DNA from: Agromyces binzhouensis
GTDB lineage: Bacteria; Actinomycetota; Actinomycetes; Actinomycetales; Microbacteriaceae
Direction: 5' to 3'
Length of the DNA: 62,307 nt
NCBI RefSeq assembly: GCF_004135055.1
Contig: NZ_SDPL01000001.1
Coordinates: 1-62,307 of the forward strand
Shown: positions 15,325 through 22,888 of the stretch, one piece after another
Position numbering within the stretch: the stretch's first letter is position 1
How the letters are laid out: the number at the start of each line of letters is the position of its first letter
Made by a program: the position numbers and the translations under genes
The notes under the pieces: model-generated
Told to the model about the DNA's origin: nothing
Database searches by the model: none
The model's input: only the letters and a program-made list of their open reading frames with translations

Positions 15325-16530
15325 ATGGGCTGGCTCGGTGACTGGTTCGGTGACGGGTTTCTCGACCTGCTCCGGGCTGGGATTCTCGGACTCGCGGCAT
15401 TCGTGGGCGACATCCTCGACGGCATCTTCACAATCGACTCGCGTACGACCGACGGCCGGCCGACCGACGCCGACCTGGACGCGGCGACGAGCGTCGGTAA
15501 TGTCGTGCTCTACCTCGCCGTGCCGCTGACGATCGCCGCGATGATCTGGCAGATCATGCGCTCGGCCGCCCAAGGGCGAGTTCAGGGCGTGCTGCGCGCC
15601 CTCGTCGGCGGGGTGGCGATGGTCGCAGGAACCCGCCTGGTCTTCTGGTACGGCCCCGAGCTGGTGCGTGGCTTCGATGAAACGACGATCGCGCTCCTCG
15701 ACGCGTTCGAGTCCGGCCCCGGTGGCCTCGGCACGACCCTCATGGAAGGTGTCGGTCTCCGCAAGGTGGGTGACGAGTGGCAGTCGACCGACGGCGGCGA
15801 ATACGAGCCTCCGGTATGGATGGTGTTCAGCGCCGCTGGCGGCAACCCCCTGGGCATCCCGCTCATCCTGTGGCTGCTGATGGCGGGCGCCGCCCTCGCG
15901 CTCATGATGATGCTCGCCTTCCGCAGGTGGGCCATCGTCGCGATGATCGCGCTCGCTCCGCTTGCGCTCATGTTCCTGCCTGCCGAGAAGGCGTCGAGGA
16001 ACATGATCGGCCTCTGGATGAAGATCTTCATCTCGCTCGTGGCAGCAAAGCCGCTCGCGGCGATCATCCTGTCGCTCTCGGCGAAGATGGTGTCGGTCTC
16101 GGCCGGCATGAACCTGGTCATGTTCATCGCGGCGTTCGTCGGACTACTCGTCGCTGCCTTCGCGCCGATGATCGCGATGAAGTTCTTCGGCTTCCTCGGC
16201 ACTGAGGTCGCCGATGCCTACGCACGGGCGGCAGGCGAGGGCAACCTCAAGAACGGCGCCCAGAGGACCGGCCGGGCCGCGACATCCGTGATCGCAATGG
16301 GACGTGGCGGTAGTGGCGGTGGCAGTGCTGGCCGGAGTGCTCCGAAGCCGGTGCCGAATCGCTCGGGCAGTTCCGGTTCGCGCGGTAATCGACCTGGGCC
16401 CGTGCCGAACCGTCCGAACGCCGCGCCGTCCGCGAGCTCGGCGCCGCGGCCGAACCCGGGCCCGCCGTCGCGACCGGCGCCCGGGCACTCGAGGCCGAGC
16501 CATCAACCGAGACCGGTGCCCAAGCAGTAG
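15325..16530 (+). CDS. VirB6/TrbL-like polytopic T4SS protein
   Basis: 401 residues from ATG 15325, with AGGAGG 7 nt upstream. About six to seven hydrophobic segments between residues 15 and 290 (for example VVLYLAVPLTIAAMIW; PLILWLLMAGAALALMMML; IVAMIALAPLALMFL; MFIAAFVGLLVAAFAPMIAM). A Pro/Gly/Arg/Ser-rich cytoplasmic tail fills residues 320-401. This matches the TrbL/VirB6 inner-membrane channel component. It lies between the pilin-like and SCO6880-like genes in a canonical actinobacterial T4SS order. Confidence 0.82.
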   Translation: MGWLGDWFGDGFLDLLRAGILGLAAFVGDILDGIFTIDSRTTDGRPTDADLDAATSVGNVVLYLAVPLTIAAMIWQIMRSAAQGRVQGVLRALVGGVAMVAGTRLVFWYGPELVRGFDETTIALLDAFESGPGGLGTTLMEGVGLRKVGDEWQSTDGGEYEPPVWMVFSAAGGNPLGIPLILWLLMAGAALALMMMLAFRRWAIVAMIALAPLALMFLPAEKASRNMIGLWMKIFISLVAAKPLAAIILSLSAKMVSVSAGMNLVMFIAAFVGLLVAAFAPMIAMKFFGFLGTEVADAYARAAGEGNLKNGAQRTGRAATSVIAMGRGGSGGGSAGRSAPKPVPNRSGSSGSRGNRPGPVPNRPNAAPSASSAPRPNPGPPSRPAPGHSRPSHQPRPVPKQ

Positions 16531-16551
16531 TCCCAAGAATCGAGGCTGACC

Positions 16552-18054
16552 ATGACACGAGATGCTCCCACGGGCGTTCCCCGCCTCGCATTCCCAGGTC
16601 GCCGTCGCACGGGCGTCCTCGGCAGCTACAGCCCTGCCCAGCTCGCCGTCGCCGGAACCGGGGCCGGGCTCGCCATCCTGAGCATGTTCACCGCGCCGGA
16701 CCCGGTCCAAGGGCTCACGGCGGCGCTCATTCCCGCGGCGGTGCTGATCGCTGTCGGCCTCTGGTTCGACGAGTACGGCCACCCGCTCCTTTGGACCATT
16801 CAGCAGAGAGCGTTGTTCACCATGAGGAAGCTCCTTCGTCAGACCATCTATCGCCGCCCTGCCGGCATCCCGATCGAGGACGCTGGAAAGCTGCAGTTGC
16901 CCGGGGCGCTGGGAAGCCTTCGCCTGCTCGAAACGCAGGGCGGAGGAGCGATCGTCGAGGATGCCGCATCCGGAACCGCGGCGGCCGTCGTGGAGGTGAC
17001 GTCACCCGGCTACGGCCTCCTTGACGACCGCGATCAGGAGGGTCGGGTGGCAGCTTGGGCGCAGCTGCAGTCCGGCCTTGTCAACCACGTCGGGCTCGCT
17101 CGCGTACAGGTGCTGAGCACATCTCGTGTCGCGCAGCCGAAGCAGTTGCGCGACTACTACGAGCGCCGCGTCTCCGATTCGGTGTCGAGCTGGGCCCGCG
17201 AGCAGTACGAGACTCTGCTCGAGGCTGGCGTGGCGACGACCACCACGCATCGGCAATACCTTGCCGTCGTGCTCGACAAGGCGAGGATCGGCAAGGAGAT
17301 CCGGGCGCAGGGAGGGGGCAGGGCCGGCCTTGTCTCAGTGATGGCCCGTGAGGTCGCCACGCTCAGGCGCGGCCTTGCGGACTGCTCCGTGACCGTTCGA
17401 CATTGGCTCGGGTCCCGGCAACTCGCCGCGGTGACGCGCATTGGCTACGACCCCACCACGGGCGACCTGATCGAGGAACGCACCGCCGACCGAGCCGGCG
17501 TCGCGCCGGAGTCGGCCGGGCCGATGGCCGGCGAGGAGCACTGGGACCACATCCAAGTGGACGGCGTGCTGCACCGTACCTTCGAGATCACGGAATGGCC
17601 GCGCATCCCGACCCTCCCCGACTTTCTGAACGCCGTGAACACGTTGCCGTTCCAGCACGCGATGTCTCTGTACTTCTCTCCAGTCAAGCTCAGGCAGTCG
17701 ATCTCGCGGATCAAGCGCGAGCGCGGCGCGATCGATTCGAACCGGGAACTGCGGCAGAAGCGGGGCAACTACCGCGAAGACAATGCGTTCGAGAAGCGCG
17801 AGCGTGACGCGATCGACCAGCGCGAGGAGGAGCTCACGCAGGGGTTCGGTGACCTCGAGTACATCGGTCTCATCACGGTGACAGCGACGACCCTCGAGGA
17901 CCTCGACGCTTTCTCGAGCGAACTGCGGACCGCAGTCGAGAGCAAGGGCATGGAGGTTCGTCCTATGTTTGGCCAGCAGCTCGCTGCGTTCAACTCGAGC
18001 GGCCTGCCCTTTGCGCTCGCGCCGGCGAAGACGCGCGGCGTGAAGGTGTGGTGA
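16552..18054 (+). CDS. SCO6880-family T4SS protein
   Basis: 500 residues. An N-terminal pair of hydrophobic segments (QLAVAGTGAGLAILSMF and AALIPAAVLIAVGLWF) is followed by a large soluble domain with LRLLETQGGGAIVEDAASGT, a long charged helix (about 380-430) and a C-terminal segment TVTATTLEDLDAFSSELRTA. This matches the SCO6880 family of Streptomyces and other actinobacterial ICEs, which sits between TrbL-like and VirB4-like genes and resembles a fusion of a VirB3/PrgI-like membrane part with a VirB4 N-terminal domain. It likely supports the VirB4 ATPase at the membrane. Confidence 0.85.
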   Translation: MTRDAPTGVPRLAFPGRRRTGVLGSYSPAQLAVAGTGAGLAILSMFTAPDPVQGLTAALIPAAVLIAVGLWFDEYGHPLLWTIQQRALFTMRKLLRQTIYRRPAGIPIEDAGKLQLPGALGSLRLLETQGGGAIVEDAASGTAAAVVEVTSPGYGLLDDRDQEGRVAAWAQLQSGLVNHVGLARVQVLSTSRVAQPKQLRDYYERRVSDSVSSWAREQYETLLEAGVATTTTHRQYLAVVLDKARIGKEIRAQGGGRAGLVSVMAREVATLRRGLADCSVTVRHWLGSRQLAAVTRIGYDPTTGDLIEERTADRAGVAPESAGPMAGEEHWDHIQVDGVLHRTFEITEWPRIPTLPDFLNAVNTLPFQHAMSLYFSPVKLRQSISRIKRERGAIDSNRELRQKRGNYREDNAFEKRERDAIDQREEELTQGFGDLEYIGLITVTATTLEDLDAFSSELRTAVESKGMEVRPMFGQQLAAFNSSGLPFALAPAKTRGVKVW

Positions 18055-18060
18055 TTCGGC

Positions 18061-19698
18061 ATGAAGAGTAAAGCGTTCGCTGGCCGGGTCATCCCGGAGA
18101 ACGAGACGCGCGACGCCCGGAAGGCGCGCGAGGCGGAAATGCGCGAGCGGGTCAGCGCCACGGCGCCGTCGCGGCCAGGACCGTCAACAAGTACTGAGCC
18201 GCGAGCGAAGGCGTGGGGTGATCGAGGACGATCGGCGTGGTGGGGGCCGGCGCGCGTGACCCCCAGTCCGCACCGCGCCAGTTCCCTCGTCGCCTCGTAT
18301 GCCTACCCGTTCCTCACAGAAGAGGGCCTCGGAACCCGAGGGGTATGGATGGGCAAGCTCGCCGACGTCAGTGGTGGCGGCGACTTCGTGTTCGACCCGT
18401 ACGAGCTGTACAACGCCGGCCACGTGACCGGCACGTCAATGGTCTGGATCGGTACGGTCGGAACCGGGAAGTCCGCAGGGGCGAAGTCGTTCGCCACGCG
18501 GATGGCGACGATGGGTGTCAAAGTCACCGTCGCGTCGGACCCGAAGGGGGAATGGGCGCCCGTCGCCGAGGCCATCGGCGGGAAGGTGATCGCTCTGTCG
18601 CCTTCAGGAGACCACCGTCTGAACCCGCTCGATGAGGGTCCACGCGACTCGCGGCTGAGCGACGCAGCCTGGGCGCGGCTCGTGAAGTCGCGACGGCGGC
18701 TGCTGCTGTCGTCGATCATCCCGTCGCTGATCGATCGCGACCTCAAGCCGGCCGAGCACACACAGCTCGACATCGCCCTCGACCGCGCCGTCGCCGACAG
18801 CGCTGGCGGCGGGGTGGTCACCATCCGCGATGTCTACCGGTGGCTCGTCGACCCCGAACATGGCGCTCCCGCAGAGCCGGCCGCGGATGCCGACGTCGCC
18901 CACGGCATGCGTCGACTGGTCGAGGGCGACCTTGCGGGCGTCTTCGACGGCGAGTCCACTGTCACGTTCGACGAGGACGCGCCGATGGTCGTCATGGACA
19001 CCTCTGGCTTCATGGGCGCATCGGGGACGCTGCTCTCGGTCGCGATGACGGTCGTGGCGGCCTGGGTGGAAGCGGCGGTCATGGACCCCGATGGCGGGCG
19101 ACGCATCCTCGTCTACGACGAAGGGTGGCGGATGCTGCGCGACGAGCTCATGCTGTTGCGGATGAGCGAGCAGTGGAAACTCGCCCGGCAGTACGGGCTC
19201 TGCAACCTGCTGATCATGCACCGCATCACCGACCTCGACATGATCGGGGACCAGGGCTCGGCTGCGCGAGCGCTCGCGCAGGGGCTGCTCTCGGATGCCG
19301 AGATTCGCATCGTCTACCGCCAGGAAGCGGACGTGCTCGAGGCCACCAAGGAGGCACTGGGGCTCACGGATCGAGAGATCGACGAGGTTTCGACACTTCC
19401 TAGGGGGATGGGTCTATGGAAACTCGGCAAGCGTCCGTTCCTAGTGAGCAACATCCTCACTGAGCAGGAGCTGGAGGTGTTCAAAACCAGCGGTCGCTTC
19501 GAGGTCGAGATCCCGGAGGAGATCATCGTCGACCGGGCACCAGTCGCGGAAGCTGTCGTGAGCCAGCACACATGGGAGAATCTGGCGACTACCGCCGGGT
19601 GCGACTCGGCGATCCATTCAGTCACAAGGGCAGGCAAGTACTGCACTCGATGCGGTGCGCGAAGGCCGGACGCGGAGGTCGGTTCCGCCGCAGCGTGA
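18061..19698 (+). CDS. VirB4-like conjugation ATPase
   Basis: 545 residues, beginning 6 bp after the SCO6880-like gene. Walker A GTVGTGKS (about residues 132-139), Walker B RILVYDEGW (about 345-353), then a motif around LLIMHRITDLDMIGDQ, place it in the VirB4/TraC/HerA ATPase superfamily. The C-terminus has a small zinc-ribbon-like segment (GCDSAIHSVTRAGKYC then CGARR) not usual in VirB4. It powers assembly or substrate transfer at the mating channel. It lacks the VirB4 N-terminal domain, which the preceding protein probably provides. Confidence 0.88.
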   Translation: MKSKAFAGRVIPENETRDARKAREAEMRERVSATAPSRPGPSTSTEPRAKAWGDRGRSAWWGPARVTPSPHRASSLVASYAYPFLTEEGLGTRGVWMGKLADVSGGGDFVFDPYELYNAGHVTGTSMVWIGTVGTGKSAGAKSFATRMATMGVKVTVASDPKGEWAPVAEAIGGKVIALSPSGDHRLNPLDEGPRDSRLSDAAWARLVKSRRRLLLSSIIPSLIDRDLKPAEHTQLDIALDRAVADSAGGGVVTIRDVYRWLVDPEHGAPAEPAADADVAHGMRRLVEGDLAGVFDGESTVTFDEDAPMVVMDTSGFMGASGTLLSVAMTVVAAWVEAAVMDPDGGRRILVYDEGWRMLRDELMLLRMSEQWKLARQYGLCNLLIMHRITDLDMIGDQGSAARALAQGLLSDAEIRIVYRQEADVLEATKEALGLTDREIDEVSTLPRGMGLWKLGKRPFLVSNILTEQELEVFKTSGRFEVEIPEEIIVDRAPVAEAVVSQHTWENLATTAGCDSAIHSVTRAGKYCTRCGARRPDAEVGSAAA

Positions 19699-20181
19699 AC
19701 CGGGTGGTGCGCACTGTCGTAGGGCGACTGGAACCGCCGCGTGTCTCGGATCCAGATGCAGCTCGTGTGAACCAGGCTAACTCGTCCTCGCTGGCCCAGC
19801 CTAGGATCCGAGGGCGCCCATCGCGATGAAGCCGCTTGTCAGCACTGCAAGCTCTGCAAACATACTCCGAGACGATTGACCACGGGCGACAACGCGACAG
19901 GTTCGTGGCGCCAGGCCCGAACCGTGTGTTTGCTCCACGCGAGTCATGAGTGAGCGCCCCTCCGGCGAAGCGCGGGGACACACACGAAACGAGACGTGGT
20001 CTTGATTCAAGCGGTCATCTCGGTCCTGAACGACAGTGCAGCTACGCGGCGGACAGCGCTTCACGCACTGGAACGGAGCCGATTCAAGGGGGCTCGCCCA
20101 CCGTCATTTCGACCTCTTCGCCCGATAGCGTGTTGCTTGATCATAGAGAGCACCGAACCACGCCAAAGGGAGCCCCTACCG
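19699..20181. other. Intergenic region between virB4-like and hsdM
   Basis: A 483-bp stretch with no supported gene. GC content is visibly lower than in the flanks and short reading frames there look random. A promoter for the hsdMSR operon is expected near its right end; a weak match (TTGCTTGATCATAGAG region, about 20130-20147) is not convincing. It marks the junction where the restriction cassette was likely inserted into the conjugation cluster. Confidence 0.5.
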
Positions 20182-21714
20182 ATGACGCTTGCTTCCATCG
20201 ATCAGCGCCACCTCAGTCAGCGGGAGCTCGAGCAAACGCTCTGGGCAGCCGCGAATGCACTGCGCGGCCCGGTCGACCCCGGCGACTTCAAGGCGTACGT
20301 GTTCCCGGTCCTCTTCTACAAGTGGATTAGCGACGCATACGACTACCACCACGGTCAGGCCGTCTCCGATCTGGGCGACGAGTGGACGCAGGAGATCGAG
20401 GACGAGGACTATCAGACGTTCCTCATTCCTGATGGGACCCACTGGGACGCGACTTACGAGGTGACCAAGAATCCCGGCGCCGCCCTCAACCGTGCACTCG
20501 TCGCGATCCAGGAAGCTAACCCCGGCAAGCTCGCTGGCGTGTTCGGTGACGTGAACTGGGCGAATACAGAACGTATCCCTGAGTCGGCGCTGAAGAGTCT
20601 CCTAGGCGTGTTCAATCGGCTCACTCTCGACCCGGCTCACGTCTCGGGCGACATGCTCGGCTCCGCATACGAATACCTGCTGCGGGAATTCGCCGAAGCG
20701 AGCGGCAGGAAGGCAGGCGAGTTCTTCACGCCCCGCCACGTGGTCCACCTACTCGTCAAGATCCTCGCCCCCGAAGCCGGCGACTCTATCTGCGACCCCG
20801 CTTGTGGGTCGGCGGGCATGCTCGTCGAAACAGTCGAAGCCGTCAAACTTCACGGCGGCAACCCCGAGTCGCTCCTCCTGTACGGGCAGGAGCAGAACCT
20901 CACGACCGCCGGTATCGCCCGCATGAACCTATACCTGCACGGTCTCGAGGATTTCGAGATCAAGCGTGGAGACACTTTCCGAGAGCCGAAGCTCCTGGAC
21001 GAAAGCGGGCGGCTTCGAAAGTTCGACGTCGTCATCGCAAACCCGCCGTTTTCCCTCGACAATTGGCCCGCGACGACCTGGGCGCAAGACCCGTTCAAGC
21101 GCGCGCTCGGCGGGATCGTCCCGCCCGCAAAGAAGGGCGACTGGGCGTGGATTCAGCACATGCTCTCCACGATGCGCGACGAGACTGGGCGGGTGGGCGT
21201 CGTGATGCCGCACGGCGTGCTCTTTAGGTCAGACTCGACGTCTGAACCTGCGATGAGGAAGTACGTGGTAGAGAACGACCTGCTTGACGCAGTCATCGGG
21301 TTGCCGAACAACCTCTTCTACTCGACCACCATCCCGGTCTGCCTGCTCATTTTCCGCGCGAAGAAGCCTGTCGAGCGCGAAGACCACGTCCTGTTCATCG
21401 ATGCCCGCGCGCGATTCAAGCCGGGCAAGAATCAGAACACGATGAGCGACGACGACATTGAGATCATCGACGCCGCCTACAAGACCGGGAACGACACCGA
21501 CGGCGACAGCGGCCTGAACCTCCAACTCGTGCCCAAGTTCGACATCGAGAAGAACGGCTACGATCTCAACCTTGGTCGGTACGTCCAGGCCGAGACCGAG
21601 GCAGAAGCCGACGTCGATGCGGCTCTCGCCGCCCTCCGTGAGGCTCAGGAGCGAATGGACGCCACGCGAGCCGCCCTCGACATCCGACTCAAGGAAGCCG
21701 GCTTCTATGCGTGA
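20182..21714 (+). CDS. hsdM: Type I restriction-modification methyltransferase subunit HsdM
   Basis: 510 residues from ATG 20182 (AAGGGAG upstream). The N-terminal HsdM domain begins QRELEQTLWAAANALRG. The AdoMet site DPACGSAGML (about 206-215) and the catalytic NPPF in IANPPFSLDNW (about 286-296) are intact, marking an N6-adenine methylase. The C-terminus ends in a coiled-coil-like helix that docks HsdS. It overlaps hsdS by 8 bp. HsdM2S modifies; HsdR adds cleavage. Frames upstream of 20182 were rejected as noncoding. Confidence 0.95.
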   Translation: MTLASIDQRHLSQRELEQTLWAAANALRGPVDPGDFKAYVFPVLFYKWISDAYDYHHGQAVSDLGDEWTQEIEDEDYQTFLIPDGTHWDATYEVTKNPGAALNRALVAIQEANPGKLAGVFGDVNWANTERIPESALKSLLGVFNRLTLDPAHVSGDMLGSAYEYLLREFAEASGRKAGEFFTPRHVVHLLVKILAPEAGDSICDPACGSAGMLVETVEAVKLHGGNPESLLLYGQEQNLTTAGIARMNLYLHGLEDFEIKRGDTFREPKLLDESGRLRKFDVVIANPPFSLDNWPATTWAQDPFKRALGGIVPPAKKGDWAWIQHMLSTMRDETGRVGVVMPHGVLFRSDSTSEPAMRKYVVENDLLDAVIGLPNNLFYSTTIPVCLLIFRAKKPVEREDHVLFIDARARFKPGKNQNTMSDDDIEIIDAAYKTGNDTDGDSGLNLQLVPKFDIEKNGYDLNLGRYVQAETEAEADVDAALAALREAQERMDATRAALDIRLKEAGFYA

Positions 21715-22888
21715 CGGCTGGAAGCAGGCGGTGCTGGCGGAAGTGCTGACCGAGATTCAGCGTCCCGTGCCGGTCTCATCACTCACGGAGGTGCGGTTCG
21801 CGGGCGTGCGCTGGTACGCCGAGGGCGTGTACGCCCGCGAGACAGTTCGCGCCGGAGAAGTCAAGACTGCCACCGTCACCGAACTCCGCTCGGGGGATAT
21901 CACCTACAACCGGATGTGGGCTACAAAGGCGAGCTTTGGACTCGTCGGCGACGACGTCGACGGATGCCACGTCACGAATGACTTCCCAATCTTTGAGGTG
22001 AACGAAGCCGAGACGACGGGGCGTTATGTGGAGTTGATATTCCAAACCACACCGTTTCAGGCGGAGGCGGCGGCTCGCGCGACCGGGACTACCGAGCGTC
22101 GCCGGCTCAAGCAGCGTGACTTCCTGTCGATCCCGATCGTCCTCCCGAAACTCGCCGAGCAGCGGCGGGCCGTGGATCTAATCACGGCGCTCGACGAAGC
22201 GATCGAGGCCGCCGGACAGGAGGCTGAGGCGGCGCACGCGGCTCTTGAAGATGTCCGGGACCTGTTGATCTGGGGACGATCGGAGGTCCGCGTAGCGCTC
22301 CGAGAGGTTGCTGCGGTCGTAGGACGATTGGTGAGCCCGATGGAACCTGAGTTCGCATCATTGCCCCATATCGGGACGGACCGAATCGAGTCAGGAACCG
22401 GCGTTCTACATGGAGTCATCTCGGCCGCCCAGGACCGGGTCATCAGTGGAAAGTACCTGCATGAGCCGAGGACGGTGATCTACTCAAAAATTCGCCCCAA
22501 CCTGCGCAAGGTGGCCGTTCCAGACTGGCGCGGTCTTTGCAGCGCGGACGCCTACCCGCTTCTGCCCCTCGGCAGCGATGATGTCGACTACTTGAGTCAA
22601 CTGCTCATCTCTCGGCCATTCACGGCCGAGGCAGTCTCGCGATCGGGCCGGACGAAGATGCCGAAGATCAATCGCGCGGACCTTATGTCGATCGAGGTGC
22701 CGTCACTGGACTCAGCTGAACAGGCGAAGGTTTCAACTACCTTGAGCAGCCTCTCGAACGCTCGCGACGCGGCCCGCGCCACCGCCCAGACCCTTGGTGC
22801 GTTGCGTGCGAACCTGCTGACGGTAATTCTGTCGGGCGAGCACGAGATCCCTGCGACGTATGACGCACTGCTCGAGGAGGTCGCGTGA
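21707..22888 (+). CDS. hsdS: Type I restriction-modification specificity subunit HsdS
   Basis: 393 residues from ATG 21707. Two target-recognition halves are visible: the first ends in KQRDFLSIPIVLPKLAEQRR and a conserved helix (LITALDEAIEAAGQEAEAAH), the second in NRADLMSIEVPSLDSAEQAK and another spacer helix (LSSLSNARDAARATAQTLGA). This is the normal TRD1-CR1-TRD2-CR2 plan, so it sets a bipartite recognition sequence that cannot be read from sequence alone. The start overlaps hsdM and the stop overlaps hsdR (GTGA), so the three are translationally coupled. Confidence 0.92.
   Translation: MRDGWKQAVLAEVLTEIQRPVPVSSLTEVRFAGVRWYAEGVYARETVRAGEVKTATVTELRSGDITYNRMWATKASFGLVGDDVDGCHVTNDFPIFEVNEAETTGRYVELIFQTTPFQAEAAARATGTTERRRLKQRDFLSIPIVLPKLAEQRRAVDLITALDEAIEAAGQEAEAAHAALEDVRDLLIWGRSEVRVALREVAAVVGRLVSPMEPEFASLPHIGTDRIESGTGVLHGVISAAQDRVISGKYLHEPRTVIYSKIRPNLRKVAVPDWRGLCSADAYPLLPLGSDDVDYLSQLLISRPFTAEAVSRSGRTKMPKINRADLMSIEVPSLDSAEQAKVSTTLSSLSNARDAARATAQTLGALRANLLTVILSGEHEIPATYDALLEEVA

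Noticed and set aside
19801-20064. Reverse-strand small frame between virB4-like and hsdM genes
   Set aside because: Only the last 20 residues look protein-like; no ribosome site and no family match.
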